NCBI GenBank assembly: GCA_902602515.1
Contig: CACKRG010000003.1
Location: forward strand, 62,001-126,000
Reading direction: 5' to 3'
DNA: 64,000 bases
Source of the DNA: an uncultured Alphaproteobacteria bacterium
Lineage (GTDB): Bacteria > Pseudomonadota > Alphaproteobacteria > HIMB59 > GCA-002718135
Below the pieces are notes generated by a model that was not told the DNA's origin, did not search any database, and saw only the letters and a program-made list of their open reading frames with translations. Below, piece after piece: positions 34,838 to 45,216 of this stretch (position 1 is the first letter of the stretch; every line of letters starts with the position of its first letter). The position numbers and the translations under genes are program-made.

Positions 34838-36705
34838 ATTTTATTATTGTTTTTTAAATATTGTAAAACTTGATCAGCTAAATCTTCAGCATTTTTAATT
34901 TCTGTTTTTAAAATAATTTCAGGTTTATGAGGTATTTCATATTTTGAGTCAATTCCGGTAAAATTTTTTAACTTTCCTGATCTGGCTTTTTTATATAATC
35001 CTTTAGGATCTCTTTTTTCACATTCATCAATTGGTGTATCAACAAAAATTTCAATAAACTCATTTTCTTCTACCAATTCTCGTGCCATTTTCCTCTCAGA
35101 TTTAAATGGTGAGATAAAAGATACAATTGTAATTAATCCAGCATCAACCATTAATTTAGAAACTTCTGAAATACGTCGAATATTTTCCACACGATCAGAA
35201 TCAGTAAAACCAAGATCTTTGTTTAATCCGTGTCTCACATTATCACCATCTAACAAATATGTATGTTTACTTAGCTTATGTAATTTTTGTTCAATTATAT
35301 TTGCTATAGTAGATTTGCCTGATCCTGAAAGTCCGGTAAACCATAATATACAAGGTTTCTGTCCATTAATAGAAGATCTCAGATTTTTATTTATAGACAT
35401 ATCTTGCCATAAAATGTTTGAAGCTCTTCTTAGTTCATGATCAATAACCCCTGCTGCTAAGGTTTGATTAGTAAATTGATCAATTATTACAAAACTTCCA
35501 AGCCTCTTATTATTTTTATAAGAATTAAAAATTGTATTTTTATTTAATGCAACCTTACAATAACCAATTTCATTTAAGCCTAATGACTTGGAGGCAATTT
35601 TATCAAAAGTGTTAATATTAACTTTATGAACGAGGTCAGTAATTTTTCCAACTATTTGAGAATTTATAAATCTAAAAATATAATTTCTTTCAGGTAGCAT
35701 TTTCTCCTTATTCATCCAAATAATGTGAGAAGCAAATTGATCAGCAGAAAAGTAATTATGTTTTTCATTTGAACAAATTAAATTTCCCCTTGAAACATCT
35801 ATTTCTTTATCAAAAGTCAAGGTTACAGCTTGATCTTTTACTGCAAAGTCTTTTTCCCCACTAGGTGTTATTATTTTTTTTATTTTATTCTTTTCTCCAC
35901 TTGGTAAAACTTGAACTTCATCATCTACTTTAATTTTACCCGATGAAATTGTACCACTATAACCCCTAAAATTGGAACTTAACCTATTTACCCATTGAAC
36001 AGGTAAAGAAAAAAAACCTTCTTCATGATTGACTAAACTTATCTGTTCAAGTTCTTCAATTAATGTTTTACCTTTATACCAATCTACATTTTTATTTTTT
36101 GTAAATACGTTGTCACCTTTGAGAGCAGAAATTGGAATGAATTCTTCTGTCTTAAAATTAAATTGACTAGAAGTTAATTTAAAGGATTGTTTTATTTCTT
36201 GGAATATTTTTTCGTCATAATCAATTAGATCCATCTTGTTAATTGCGACAAGTATATTTTCAATTCCAAGAAGTGATAATATAAAAGTGTGTCTTTTTGT
36301 TTGATCTAAAATTCCCTTTGCAGCATCCACCAATATGATACCTATATCAGAATTAGAAGCTCCAGTTGCCATGTTTCTTGTGTACTCCTCATGACCAGGG
36401 GTGTCTGCAACAATGAACTTACAATTTTCAGTCTCAAAATAACGGTATGCTACATCTATTGTTATTCCTTGTTCTCTTTCAGCTTGAAGGCCGTCAATTA
36501 ATAATGCCAGATCAATTTTTTTTCCTTGTGTTCCATACTTCTCACTTTCAGTCTGTGTTTGACTTAGTTGATCACTATAAATATTTTTAGAATCATACAT
36601 AAGTCTACCAAGCAAAGTTGACTTACCATCATCAACAGATCCACAAGTTAAGATTTTTAACTGTTTTTTTTCATTTTGATTTTTAAAGAAGGTTTCTACA
36701 TCCAT
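34834..36705 (-). CDS. cysNC: Bifunctional sulfate adenylyltransferase subunit 1 / adenylylsulfate kinase (CysN/CysC)
   Basis: A 623-aa fusion. The N-terminal CysN part is an elongation-factor-like GTPase with [31 protein letters not shown] and NKMDLID, driving ATP-sulfurylase. The C-terminal APS kinase (from about residue 445) has the P-loop [11 protein letters not shown] and [21 protein letters not shown]. Together with CysD it makes APS and then PAPS. The start shares one base with the cysD stop, and the end overlaps the convergent hpsN-like gene by 4 nt. Confidence 0.95.
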   Translation of the reverse strand: MDVETFFKNQNEKKQLKILTCGSVDDGKSTLLGRLMYDSKNIYSDQLSQTQTESEKYGTQGKKIDLALLIDGLQAEREQGITIDVAYRYFETENCKFIVADTPGHEEYTRNMATGASNSDIGIILVDAAKGILDQTKRHTFILSLLGIENILVAINKMDLIDYDEKIFQEIKQSFKLTSSQFNFKTEEFIPISALKGDNVFTKNKNVDWYKGKTLIEELEQISLVNHEEGFFSLPVQWVNRLSSNFRGYSGTISSGKIKVDDEVQVLPSGEKNKIKKIITPSGEKDFAVKDQAVTLTFDKEIDVSRGNLICSNEKHNYFSADQFASHIIWMNKEKMLPERNYIFRFINSQIVGKITDLVHKVNINTFDKIASKSLGLNEIGYCKVALNKNTIFNSYKNNKRLGSFVIIDQFTNQTLAAGVIDHELRRASNILWQDMSINKNLRSSINGQKPCILWFTGLSGSGKSTIANIIEQKLHKLSKHTYLLDGDNVRHGLNKDLGFTDSDRVENIRRISEVSKLMVDAGLITIVSFISPFKSERKMARELVEENEFIEIFVDTPIDECEKRDPKGLYKKARSGKLKNFTGIDSKYEIPHKPEIILKTEIKNAEDLADQVLQYLKNNNKI

Positions 36706-37604
36706 TAAAAATATCCTTCTTGTTTTTTTCTCTCCATTGAACCGATTTGATCATTATCTATTAGTCGTCCTTGTCTTTCTGAGTGTTTAGTTTCTAAAAG
36801 TTCAATTAAAATTTCTTCTACACTTGATGCTGAGGATTCAACAGCAGCTGTCAGTGGATAACAACCTAAAGTTCTAAATCTAACATGTATTTGCTCTATT
36901 TTTTCGTTTTGTTTTAATTCTAATCGATCATCATCAACCATGATCAACATATTATCACGCTTAATTATTGGTCTTGTTTTAGCAAAATACAGCGGTACAA
37001 TCGGTATCTTTTCTTGATAAATATATTGCCATACATCAATTTCAGTCCAGTTAGACAATGGGAATACCCTAACACTTTCATCTTTATTAATTTTGGTATT
37101 AAATAGATTCCAAAGCTCTGGTTTTTGATTTTTAGGATCCCAACGATGGCTTTTATCTCGAAATGAAAAAATTCTTTCTTTTGAGCGTGATTTTTCCTCA
37201 TCTCTTCTGGCACCTCCAAATGCAGCATCAAATCGATATTTATCTAGTGCTTGTTTTAAAGCTTGTGTTTTCATTATATCTGTGTGTATTTTAGAGCCAT
37301 GAGTAATAGGACTTATTTTGTCACGTACTCCTTCTTCATTAATATGCACCAATAAATCTAAATTATAATTTTTTGCAGTTTCTTCTCTGAAAAAAATCAT
37401 TTCTTTAAATTTCCAAGTTGTATCTATGTGCATTAATTTAAATGGAATTTTATTTGGAGCAAAAGCTTTTTGAGCTAAGTGGAGCATTACCGATGAATCT
37501 TTTCCAATCGAATAAAGCATTACAGGATTTTCAAATTCAGCTACAACCTCTCTTATAATGTGAATGCTTTCAGATTCTAGTTTTTCAATATGCGATAATT
37601 TCAT
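36705..37604 (-). CDS. cysD: Sulfate adenylyltransferase subunit 2
   Basis: CysD (299 aa) is the catalytic PP-loop subunit of ATP sulfurylase, forming adenylyl sulfate from sulfate and ATP. The PP-loop motif [13 protein letters not shown] lies around residue 31; the [12 protein letters not shown] and [15 protein letters not shown] motifs and the C-terminal GRLIDND are all present. It starts 1 nt after cysQ and overlaps cysNC, so the three form one unit. No PAPS reductase or sulfite reductase gene is seen in the window. Confidence 0.95.
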   Translation of the reverse strand: MKLSHIEKLESESIHIIREVVAEFENPVMLYSIGKDSSVMLHLAQKAFAPNKIPFKLMHIDTTWKFKEMIFFREETAKNYNLDLLVHINEEGVRDKISPITHGSKIHTDIMKTQALKQALDKYRFDAAFGGARRDEEKSRSKERIFSFRDKSHRWDPKNQKPELWNLFNTKINKDESVRVFPLSNWTEIDVWQYIYQEKIPIVPLYFAKTRPIIKRDNMLIMVDDDRLELKQNEKIEQIHVRFRTLGCYPLTAAVESSASSVEEILIELLETKHSERQGRLIDNDQIGSMERKKQEGYF

Positions 37605-37605
37605 G

Positions 37606-38409
37606 CTAGTCTACTTTTGATAAATTCCCATAAGCTATAAAATGAGGATTTAAAATATCATCTTTAGTATTGTATAAAATATCTTTATTATCAATTGTTT
37701 TCAATTTTCCTCCTGCTTCTTCTAAAATAATATGACCAGCAGCTATATCCCATTCGGAAGTTGGTCCAAATCTTGGATAAATATCAGCCTTTCCTTCAGC
37801 AAGAATACAAAACTTAAGAGAACTACCGATTGTGATTAGTTCAAAATTTGTAAATTTTTTTTCAACCCAATTTATAAATTCTTTACTTGAATGCGATCGA
37901 CTACCAATAACCTTCGTGGTTATGTTTTTCTCTTTGTGTATATTTATTTTGTTAAAATCTTTTAAGGTACTTAAATTTGAATTAGTTTTTAATTTATAAC
38001 AGCCATTATTTTTAAGTGCATAGTATAATAAAGATTTTACAGGAGAATAAATTATTCCAAAAATTGGATAGTTATTTTCAATTAATGAAATATTAACTGT
38101 AAACTCTCCATTTCTATTTATAAATTCTTTTGTTCCATCTAGAGGATCTATAAGCCAATAATTAATCCAATCTTTTCTATTTTTCCATTCAACCACACTT
38201 TCTTCAGTTAAAATTGGAATATTACACTCAAGTTTTTTTAATCTGTTAACTATTAAATCGTTAGAATTTATATCTGCTTGAGTAATTGGTGATTTATCTT
38301 CTTTAGAATTTACAACAATTTCATCATTATAAATATTAAGTATTTCTTTTCCTGCATCTATTGCAATATTTAAGAGTTCTAAAATATTTTTTTCATGATT
38401 AAGTATCAT
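37606..38409 (-). CDS. cysQ: 3'(2'),5'-bisphosphate nucleotidase CysQ
   Basis: A Li+-sensitive inositol-monophosphatase-family enzyme (267 aa) that removes the 3'-phosphate of PAP left after PAPS is used. The metal-binding motifs are [23 protein letters not shown] (about residues 88-104) and the late SEWDIAAGH. It lies in the order xsc, antiporter, cysQ, cysD, cysNC with 1-7 nt spacers. Its presence indicates that PAPS is actually consumed in this organism. Confidence 0.93.
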   Translation of the reverse strand: MILNHEKNILELLNIAIDAGKEILNIYNDEIVVNSKEDKSPITQADINSNDLIVNRLKKLECNIPILTEESVVEWKNRKDWINYWLIDPLDGTKEFINRNGEFTVNISLIENNYPIFGIIYSPVKSLLYYALKNNGCYKLKTNSNLSTLKDFNKINIHKEKNITTKVIGSRSHSSKEFINWVEKKFTNFELITIGSSLKFCILAEGKADIYPRFGPTSEWDIAAGHIILEEAGGKLKTIDNKDILYNTKDDILNPHFIAYGNLSKVD

Positions 38410-38416
38410 TCTTCAA

Positions 38417-39328
38417 TTAAATAAAAATAAAATACATATAATATGCGTATAATATTAAACCTATACTACCATAAATTCTTCCTATTTTTTTGAAAAAAAA
38501 CATAAAGCCTAAAATTATAAAGGTAATTAAAAGCATGAAGAATAAATCTTGTTTAGCTATAATTTCTGGCATTGAAAATGTTCCAAAAAAAGAACTAATA
38601 CCTAAAACACCAAGCACATTATAAATATTTGAACCTAAAATATTACCAAGAGCAAAATCAACTTTTCTCTTTAATGCTGACATTATCCCTACAACTAATT
38701 CTGGCAATGATGTTCCAAAAGCTATAATTGATAATCCGATTACAGCTTCTGAAATATTGTAATAATTTGCAATGCTAATTGCTGAATTTACAAATAGCTC
38801 AGATCCATATATTAAAAATATAATTCCAAGGACTATTAAAATTATAGATAAAAGAGTTGAATATTCATTTTTATCTATTTCTTCTAAATCTAATGAACCT
38901 TTTTTAAATTGTAGATACATAATTAAAACTAACAAAATCATTGAAACAATTCCAAATATATAATTAAAATATAAAAAGCTCATAAGTATCAAAGCGATTC
39001 CAAGACCTATGTTTATCCACGCTTGATTAATTTGATTTTTAGTAATGTTAGTTATTGGGAGTATTACAGTAGTAGCTGCCATAACTAATATTAAATTTGC
39101 TATATTACTTCCAACTACCGCTCCAACCGCTAGATCAGCATGATTATTTATAACAGCATTAATACTACTAGCTAATTCAGGCAATGAAGTGCCGCCAGCA
39201 ACGATGACAACACCAATTGCAAATAGTGAAATATTTAATTTTTTTCCAAAACTTACTGAGCCTCTAATAACTATTTCAGCCCCAGCAACTAATAGCAACA
39301 AGCCTATGATTAGATATAAAAGATCCAC
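38417..39328 (-). CDS. Sodium/calcium exchanger family membrane protein (YrbG-like)
   Basis: A CaCA-family protein of 303 aa with the two inverted alpha-repeats clearly visible: GGTSLPELASSINA (about residues 45-58) and AFGTSLPELVVGIMSA (about residues 207-222), each followed by 'GNILGSNI.N'-type sequence. It exchanges cations such as Ca2+ and Na+. It is embedded between xsc and cysQ (7 nt from each), which is an unusual position and hints at ion balance or transport during sulfonate use, though this is speculative. Confidence 0.88.
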   Translation of the reverse strand: MDLLYLIIGLLLLVAGAEIVIRGSVSFGKKLNISLFAIGVVIVAGGTSLPELASSINAVINNHADLAVGAVVGSNIANLILVMAATTVILPITNITKNQINQAWINIGLGIALILMSFLYFNYIFGIVSMILLVLIMYLQFKKGSLDLEEIDKNEYSTLLSIILIVLGIIFLIYGSELFVNSAISIANYYNISEAVIGLSIIAFGTSLPELVVGIMSALKRKVDFALGNILGSNIYNVLGVLGISSFFGTFSMPEIIAKQDLFFMLLITFIILGFMFFFKKIGRIYGSIGLILYAYYMYFIFI

Positions 39329-39335
39329 TAATGAA

Positions 39336-41105
39336 TTATTGAATAACAGTATCTTTAGGATCTATACCGGCAACCTCAACAGGAGCTTTCATAGCATCTC
39401 TTCTAAATGGTTCTCCAAGCTCTTGGTTGAGCATAACTTCTATAAAAGTTGTAGTGCCTTCCATTTGCTCTTTGCATGATAGTTTTAAAGCTTCAGTTAA
39501 TTCTTCTTGCGTATTAACTTTAACACCTTTAAATCCACATGCATCAGCAATTTTGGCATAACTTAATTTTGGATCAAGCTCAGTACCAACAAAATTATTA
39601 TTATACCAAAGAGTAGTATTTCTTTTTTCAGCACCCCATTGATAATTTCTAAATATGATCATTGTGATACTCGGCCATCCCTCTCTATTACAAGATGTCA
39701 TCTCACTCATACTAATTCCAAAAGCGCCGTCTCCAGCAAATCCGACTACGGGTGTATTAGGGCAACCAATCTTAGCCCCAATAACAGATGGAAAGCCATA
39801 GCCACAAGGACCAAACAAACCAGGGGCTAAATATTTTCTTCCATTTTCAAATGTAGGATATGCATTTCCGATTGCACAATTATTTCCTATATCACTAGAA
39901 ATAATTGCATCCTCTGGTAATCCTGCCTGTATAGCTCTCCACGCCATTCGTGGTGACATTTTTTCAGGTTCTCTATCTCTAGAATCTTTGTTCCAAGATG
40001 TTCCTGGATCATCATCTTCATGATCAAGTCCAGTTAATGTTTGTAGCCAAGATGATTTAGTTTGGTGAATTAGTTCTTCTCTTTCTTTTCTATTCACATT
40101 TCCCGCATCTGAGGAAAGGTTCTCAAATATTTGTTTTGAAACTAATTTAGCATCCCCACATATACCTATGCTGATTTTTTTTGTTAGGCCAATACGATCA
40201 GAATTAATATCAACTTGAATAACTTCAGCATCTTTAGGCCAATAATCAATACCATATCCTGGAAGAGTAGAAAAAGGATTTAGTCTTGTTCCAAGTGCAA
40301 GAACAACATCTGCTTTAGAAATAATTTCCATAGCTGCTTTCGAACCATTATATCCTAGCGGCCCAACTGCTAGAGGATGTTTGCCTGGAAAACTGTCATT
40401 ATGTTGGTACCCACATGCAACAGGAGCACTCAATTTTTCAGCAAGTTTTTTACAATCATCAATAGCATCAGCTAAAATGACACCAGCGCCGGATAAAATA
40501 ACTGGAAATTTTGCATTAGATAATAAGTCTGCTGCTTGTTTAATCGCTTCTAAACCTCCTGAAGGTCTCTCAAATTTAATTATGGGAGGAAGTTCGATAT
40601 CAACTACTTGAGTCCAAAAATCTCTAGGAATATTTAATTGAGCTGGAGCTGATCCTTTAATTGCTTTAGAAATAACTCTATTTAAAACTTCAGCTACTCT
40701 TGAAGGGTCTCTTACCTCTTCTTGATAGCAAACCATATCTTTAAATAGATTCATTTGTTCAACTTCTTGGAAACCTCCTTGACCCATTGTTTTATTTGCA
40801 GCTTGCGGTGTAACAAGTAACATCGGAGTATGATTCCAATATGCAGTTTTTATTGGAGTAACTAAGCCTGTAATGCCTGGTCCATTTTGGGCAATACACA
40901 TTGCAATTTTACCGGTTGATCTAGTGTACCCGTCAGCCATAATACCACCATTAGACTCATGCGCCACATCCCAAAAAGTAATATTTGCTTTTGGAAATAA
41001 ATCAGAAATTGGCATAAACGCTGATCCGATAATGCCAAAAGCATGCTGTATCCCGTGTCTTTGTAAAACTTTTACAAAAGCTTCTTCAGTTGTCATTTTG
41101 GCCAT
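39336..41105 (-). CDS. xsc: Sulfoacetaldehyde acetyltransferase Xsc
   Basis: A ThDP enzyme (589 aa) that converts sulfoacetaldehyde and phosphate into acetyl phosphate and sulfite. It matches Xsc in detail: N-terminal MTTEEAFVKVLQRHGI, GIIGSAFMPISDLFPKA, WNHTPMLLVTPQAANKTMGQ, QINIP-type 'APAQLNIPRDFWTQVVD', and the ThDP motif GFAGDGAFGISMSE with FRNYQWGAEKRN. This separates it from acetolactate synthase. It is the first gene of the minus-strand run ending in cysNC. Upstream routes to its substrate may be ComDE (sulfopyruvate) or the aminotransferase (taurine); Pta would consume the acetyl phosphate. Confidence 0.95.
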   Translation of the reverse strand: MAKMTTEEAFVKVLQRHGIQHAFGIIGSAFMPISDLFPKANITFWDVAHESNGGIMADGYTRSTGKIAMCIAQNGPGITGLVTPIKTAYWNHTPMLLVTPQAANKTMGQGGFQEVEQMNLFKDMVCYQEEVRDPSRVAEVLNRVISKAIKGSAPAQLNIPRDFWTQVVDIELPPIIKFERPSGGLEAIKQAADLLSNAKFPVILSGAGVILADAIDDCKKLAEKLSAPVACGYQHNDSFPGKHPLAVGPLGYNGSKAAMEIISKADVVLALGTRLNPFSTLPGYGIDYWPKDAEVIQVDINSDRIGLTKKISIGICGDAKLVSKQIFENLSSDAGNVNRKEREELIHQTKSSWLQTLTGLDHEDDDPGTSWNKDSRDREPEKMSPRMAWRAIQAGLPEDAIISSDIGNNCAIGNAYPTFENGRKYLAPGLFGPCGYGFPSVIGAKIGCPNTPVVGFAGDGAFGISMSEMTSCNREGWPSITMIIFRNYQWGAEKRNTTLWYNNNFVGTELDPKLSYAKIADACGFKGVKVNTQEELTEALKLSCKEQMEGTTTFIEVMLNQELGEPFRRDAMKAPVEVAGIDPKDTVIQ

Positions 41106-41241
41106 ATTTACTCTCTTAAATAATATTAAATATACCTATATTAAATTAAACAATAAATGAAATATAATAACTTTATTACATCAAATAGATTATTGTATAA
41201 GCTGTATATAGAGAATTATTGACTTTTTTACGACTGTTAAA

Positions 41242-43074
41242 ATGACGCTTAAAGGACTAGAAATAATAAGAGCTACCTCCAAGTCACTGCCTAATCAGCC
41301 AGGAGTTTATCAAATGGAGGATAATAAAGGTAATATTTTATACATTGGTAAAGCAAAAAATTTATCAAATAGAGTCAAAAATTATTTATCAATAAATAAC
41401 TTAACTAGAAGAATTCAGAGAATGGTTAGTTTAACAAATTCAATGAATTTTTTTATTACAAATTCTGAACTAGAAGCCATAATACTAGAGTGTAATTTAA
41501 TAAAAAAACATAAACCTAGATTTAATATTCTTTTAAGGGATGATAAATCATTTCCCTATATTTTTATATCTTCTGAGCATGATTTCCCAAGAATTGAAAA
41601 ACACAGAGGTCCAAAAAAAAAACTTGGGAGATATTATGGGCCTTTTGCAAGTCCAGATGCTGTTAATAGAACAATAAACACAATACAAAGAATTTTTTTA
41701 TTAAGATCATGCACTGATAAAGAAGTATCTGCTTCAAATAAGCTATGTTTTAATTATTATCTTAAAAGATGCTCAGGCCCATGCGGAGGAAAAATAACTA
41801 AAAAGGCATACTCTAAACTTATTGAGTCAGCAGATGAATTCTTAAGTAGTGGTAATTATGAAAGGATTCAAAAGAGTTTTACTTTACAAATGTATAAAGC
41901 ATCTAAACAAAAAAACTTTGAACTAGCTGCTTCTTTAAGAGATAGATTAAAAGCACTTAAACACATTGCACAAAATAATTCTATTAAAATTAAGGACATC
42001 AAAAATGCAGATATTTTTGCAATTAATACAACAGATGGTAAAACTTGTATTTATGGAAGTTTTTTTAGAAATAGAACTTCTTACGGAGGTAAAGCTTTTT
42101 TTCCTGATCATGATAAGCTAGCAGAGAAAGAAGAAATAATGCTTGGTTTCTTAAATATTTTTTATGCTGATAAAGAAATTCCTGAGTTTATTATTACAAA
42201 TAGCAATATTAAAAATAGTAATTATAAAAATATTCTAGGTAAAAATTTTGAAAATACAAAAATTTTACAACCAGTTAAAGGGCCAAAGAAAAACCTATTA
42301 AAGTTTGCAGAAAAAAATTCACGTATAAATTTAGATTTAAAAATTAATAAACTAAAATCATTTGATAATTTTGTCTATGAGTTAAAAAATATTTTCCAAA
42401 TAAAAAAAGAAATAAATAGAATTGAAGCTTTTGACAATAGTCATACATCTGGAAAATATCCGGTGGGTGTAATGATAGCATATAATAGTAATGGATTTAT
42501 AAAATCTAATTATAGAAAATTTAATATTAAGTTTGATATGGAAGAAAATAAAAGCAATGTAGATGATTTTTATATGATGAGAGAAATGTTAACTAGAAGG
42601 TTCAAAAATTTAAAATTTAGAGATGATATAGAATTTCCAGATTTACTATTGATAGATGGAGGAAAAGGACAATATAATTCGGCTAAAAAAGTACTTGATG
42701 AATTAAAAATTAAAATACCCGTAATATCAATGGCTAAAGGTGTTGAAAGAGACTCTGGAAAAGAAATTTTAATTCATGAAAAATTTTCGCATAGATTAAG
42801 CAATGATAATTCTCTACTTCATTTTTTACAGAATATAAGAGATGAAGTCCATAGATTTGCTATAACAACACATAGAAGTAAAAGATCTAAAATGAGTATA
42901 AAATCAGTTTTTGATGATTTAGATGGAATAGGTCCAGAAAGAAAAAAAATTCTTAAAAACCATTTTGGATCAATCGAACAAATGAAATTGGCTAGTATGG
43001 AAGAGCTAAGAGAAGTTAAATCAATACCTGAAAAAATACTTAAAAAAATTTATGAATATTTTCATAGCCTTTAA
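41242..43074 (+). CDS. uvrC: UvrABC excision nuclease subunit C
   Basis: UvrC makes both incisions in nucleotide-excision repair. The GIY-YIG nuclease domain is at the start (PGVYQMEDN, ILYIGKAKNL), a UVR domain binds UvrB (ELAASLRDRLKAL, about residue 230), the RNase-H-like endonuclease includes EAFDNSHTSGKYPVG and LLIDGGKGQ, and a C-terminal helix-hairpin-helix region contains LDGIGPERKKIL. It is full length at 610 aa. It is divergent from xsc and followed by pgsA. Confidence 0.96.
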   Translation: MTLKGLEIIRATSKSLPNQPGVYQMEDNKGNILYIGKAKNLSNRVKNYLSINNLTRRIQRMVSLTNSMNFFITNSELEAIILECNLIKKHKPRFNILLRDDKSFPYIFISSEHDFPRIEKHRGPKKKLGRYYGPFASPDAVNRTINTIQRIFLLRSCTDKEVSASNKLCFNYYLKRCSGPCGGKITKKAYSKLIESADEFLSSGNYERIQKSFTLQMYKASKQKNFELAASLRDRLKALKHIAQNNSIKIKDIKNADIFAINTTDGKTCIYGSFFRNRTSYGGKAFFPDHDKLAEKEEIMLGFLNIFYADKEIPEFIITNSNIKNSNYKNILGKNFENTKILQPVKGPKKNLLKFAEKNSRINLDLKINKLKSFDNFVYELKNIFQIKKEINRIEAFDNSHTSGKYPVGVMIAYNSNGFIKSNYRKFNIKFDMEENKSNVDDFYMMREMLTRRFKNLKFRDDIEFPDLLLIDGGKGQYNSAKKVLDELKIKIPVISMAKGVERDSGKEILIHEKFSHRLSNDNSLLHFLQNIRDEVHRFAITTHRSKRSKMSIKSVFDDLDGIGPERKKILKNHFGSIEQMKLASMEELREVKSIPEKILKKIYEYFHSL

Positions 43075-43102
43075 AATATTCTTAATTTAAAACCAATATA
43101 TA

Positions 43103-43645
43103 ATGAACTTATCCAATTTCCTGACTCTGATAAGAATAGCAGTTATTCCAATAATAGTTTTATGTATTTATCTTAAAAGCCCAATTTTTGGTTGGACAGC
43201 CTTTATTTTATTTTGTTTGGCAAGTATTACCGACTATTTTGATGGGTATCTTGCGAGAATAAGAAATGAAGTTACAAATTTTGGTACTTTTTTAGATCCA
43301 ATAGCTGATAAACTATTAGTTGCCTCAGTGATATTAATTTTAACGTCAAAAAATATAATATCCGATTGGGAAACAATCCCAGCATTAATAATTTTATTGA
43401 GAGAAATAACAGTATCTGGATTAAGGGAGTATCTAGCTGGAATTAAAGTTAGCATTCCAGTGTCAAGAATTGCAAAATTAAAAACATTATTACAACTCTG
43501 TGCACTTGCGCTATTAATATTATCTGAAAGTATAAGCAATCTTGCTGTTATATTATATTTAGGAAAAATTTTTTTATGGGTTTCCGCTTTACTGACTTTA
43601 TATACAGCTTATGATTATGTTAAAGGTTCAATAAAACATTTTTGA
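43103..43645 (+). CDS. pgsA: CDP-diacylglycerol:glycerol-3-phosphate 3-phosphatidyltransferase
   Basis: An inner-membrane enzyme (180 aa) making phosphatidylglycerol phosphate. The CDP-alcohol phosphotransferase motif DG-x2-AR-x8-G-x3-D-x3-D is complete in DGYLARIRNEVTNFGTFLDP plus IAD (residues about 47-69). Several hydrophobic helices follow. It lies in the run uvrC, pgsA, moaD, moaE, with moaD 1 nt downstream. Confidence 0.95.
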   Translation: MNLSNFLTLIRIAVIPIIVLCIYLKSPIFGWTAFILFCLASITDYFDGYLARIRNEVTNFGTFLDPIADKLLVASVILILTSKNIISDWETIPALIILLREITVSGLREYLAGIKVSIPVSRIAKLKTLLQLCALALLILSESISNLAVILYLGKIFLWVSALLTLYTAYDYVKGSIKHF

Positions 43646-43646
43646 T

Positions 43647-43892
43647 ATGAAAATTAAATACTTCGCATGGATAAAAGATATAACAAATAAGGATTATGAA
43701 GAAATTAATAAAAATCATCCAAAAAATATTGAAGATTTAAAAAAAGTATTAAATTCACATTATCCAGATTTAAAAAAACATATGAACAAAAATATATTAA
43801 GATTTGCAGTAAATATGGAATACGTATCAACAAATAAAAATTTAAATTCAAGTGATGAAATAGCAATTTTTCCTCCCGTAAGTGGTGGTTAA
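43647..43892 (+). CDS. moaD: Molybdopterin synthase small subunit
   Basis: A ubiquitin-fold sulfur carrier of 81 aa ending in PPVSGG, the diglycine tail that is thiocarboxylated to donate sulfur for molybdopterin. It overlaps moaE by one base, and MoaE is its enzymatic partner. Activation by MoeB-like enzymes must be encoded elsewhere. Confidence 0.92.
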   Translation: MKIKYFAWIKDITNKDYEEINKNHPKNIEDLKKVLNSHYPDLKKHMNKNILRFAVNMEYVSTNKNLNSSDEIAIFPPVSGG

Positions 43893-44308
43893 TGGTTAAA
43901 ATTCAAAAAAAAGATTTTGATATAGAAAAGGAAGTCCAACTTATTAAAAATCAATATTCTAATATAGGAGCAGTGAGTTTATTTATTGGATATGTTCGTG
44001 ATTTCAATAATAATATGGATGTAAATTTATTAGAAATAGAAGTCTATGAAAATATGGCAAAAAAAGAATTGTCTAAAATTAGAGAAAATGCCGTTAGAAA
44101 GTGGAATTTAATTGATTGTTTAATTATTCATAGATACGGTAAATTAAAAGTAAATGATAAAATTGTTCTAGTAGCAAGTTTTTCTGAGCATCGAAAAGAT
44201 AGTTTTAATTCAAATAAATACATAATGGATTATTTAAAAAAAAATGTTCCATTTTGGAAAAAAGAGACTTACTCAAAAGGATCAAGCTGGGTAGAAAATA
44301 ATTTTTAG
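43892..44308 (+). CDS. moaE: Molybdopterin synthase large subunit
   Basis: MoaE (138 aa) converts precursor Z (cPMP) to molybdopterin with MoaD. Family segments visible are AVSLFIGYVRDFN near residue 28, LEIEVYENMAKKEL, the substrate-site IIHRYGKLKVND and KENVPFWKKE-type 'KKNVPFWKKETYSKGSSW' at the end. It is convergent with ilvE, overlapping it by 4 nt. Confidence 0.93.
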   Translation: MVKIQKKDFDIEKEVQLIKNQYSNIGAVSLFIGYVRDFNNNMDVNLLEIEVYENMAKKELSKIRENAVRKWNLIDCLIIHRYGKLKVNDKIVLVASFSEHRKDSFNSNKYIMDYLKKNVPFWKKETYSKGSSWVENNF

Positions 44309-45186
44309 GATTTAGTTACTAAATCTCTGTAATCTTTCATAAATTGAAAAGTTGTAGATTTATCTCCTGTTAAAAATTTATAAGAATCAATTGACTTTAC
44401 TGGTGTAATTTCTGCAGCTGTACCAGTAAGAAAAACCTCATCAAAATTTTTTAATTCTTCAGGCTTTATATAACGTTCGATTAAATTATATCCCTGGTTC
44501 TTAACCATTTCAATTACAGTTTGTCTTGTTATACCATTGAGAAAGCAATCTGGAATAGGCGTATGTATTTCTTTCTCTTTTATTAAAAAAATATTTGAAC
44601 TTGTAGCTTCAGCAATCAAACCTCTATAATCAAGCATTAAGGCCTCATTATATCCATTTTCTTCAGCAAAAGATTTAGAAAGTGTGCAAATAAGGTATGG
44701 CCCTGAAGCCTTAGCCTCAAATGGAATTGAATCTGGAGGGGGTCTCTTCCATGGAGATGTAATTAAACTTAACCCGTCCTTCATATCTTCAAGTTTATAA
44801 TAAGTAGTCCAATCATCCCAGACCGCTATTGAAACATGTATATTTGAATGAGTTGTAGAAAGTCCCATTAAGTTGCTACCTCTCCATGCAAATGGTCTTA
44901 CGTAGCAATCTTTATAATTCATTTTTTTAATTAATTCTTCTTTTGCTTGGTTAATTTCTTCTTGAGAATATGGAATTTTAATCCCCACTGTTTCTGCAGA
45001 TTTAAAAAACCTTTGAGTATGTTCTACGCTTTTAAAAATTGTACCATTGTATGCTCTCTCACCCTCAAAAACAGCACTGGCATAGTGTAATCCTTGACTG
45101 ATAATATGGGATTTTGCATTATTCCACTCAATGAATTTTCCATCATACCAAATCCAACCTTCTCTATTTTCAAATGTTTTGAGCAT
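44305..45186 (-). CDS. ilvE: Branched-chain amino acid aminotransferase
   Basis: A class IV PLP aminotransferase (293 aa) for the last step of leucine, isoleucine and valine synthesis. Features are GLHYASAVFEGERAY, RPFAWRG, the PLP lysine in FEAKASGPY (about residue 157), EATSSNIF and FLTGTAAEITPV near the end. It is divergent from the MarR-type gene; an ilvE neighbour is common for PetP/PetR-type regulators in alphaproteobacteria. Confidence 0.94.
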   Translation of the reverse strand: MLKTFENREGWIWYDGKFIEWNNAKSHIISQGLHYASAVFEGERAYNGTIFKSVEHTQRFFKSAETVGIKIPYSQEEINQAKEELIKKMNYKDCYVRPFAWRGSNLMGLSTTHSNIHVSIAVWDDWTTYYKLEDMKDGLSLITSPWKRPPPDSIPFEAKASGPYLICTLSKSFAEENGYNEALMLDYRGLIAEATSSNIFLIKEKEIHTPIPDCFLNGITRQTVIEMVKNQGYNLIERYIKPEELKNFDEVFLTGTAAEITPVKSIDSYKFLTGDKSTTFQFMKDYRDLVTKS

Positions 45187-45216
45187 AAATAAAATAATTA
45201 TATTTTTTAAATGACA

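Noticed and set aside
39336-41105. Acetolactate synthase or oxalyl-CoA decarboxylase for the TPP enzyme
   Set aside because: Several long segments match Xsc specifically, such as WNHTPMLLVTPQAANKT.
41219-41224. TTGACT as a -35 box for uvrC
   Set aside because: It is too close to the ATG to leave room for a -10 box and start site.
41106-41241. Search for a TATTCA-N6-TGAATA site before xsc
   Set aside because: None was found by eye, so xsc is not proposed as part of the SnoaL regulon.
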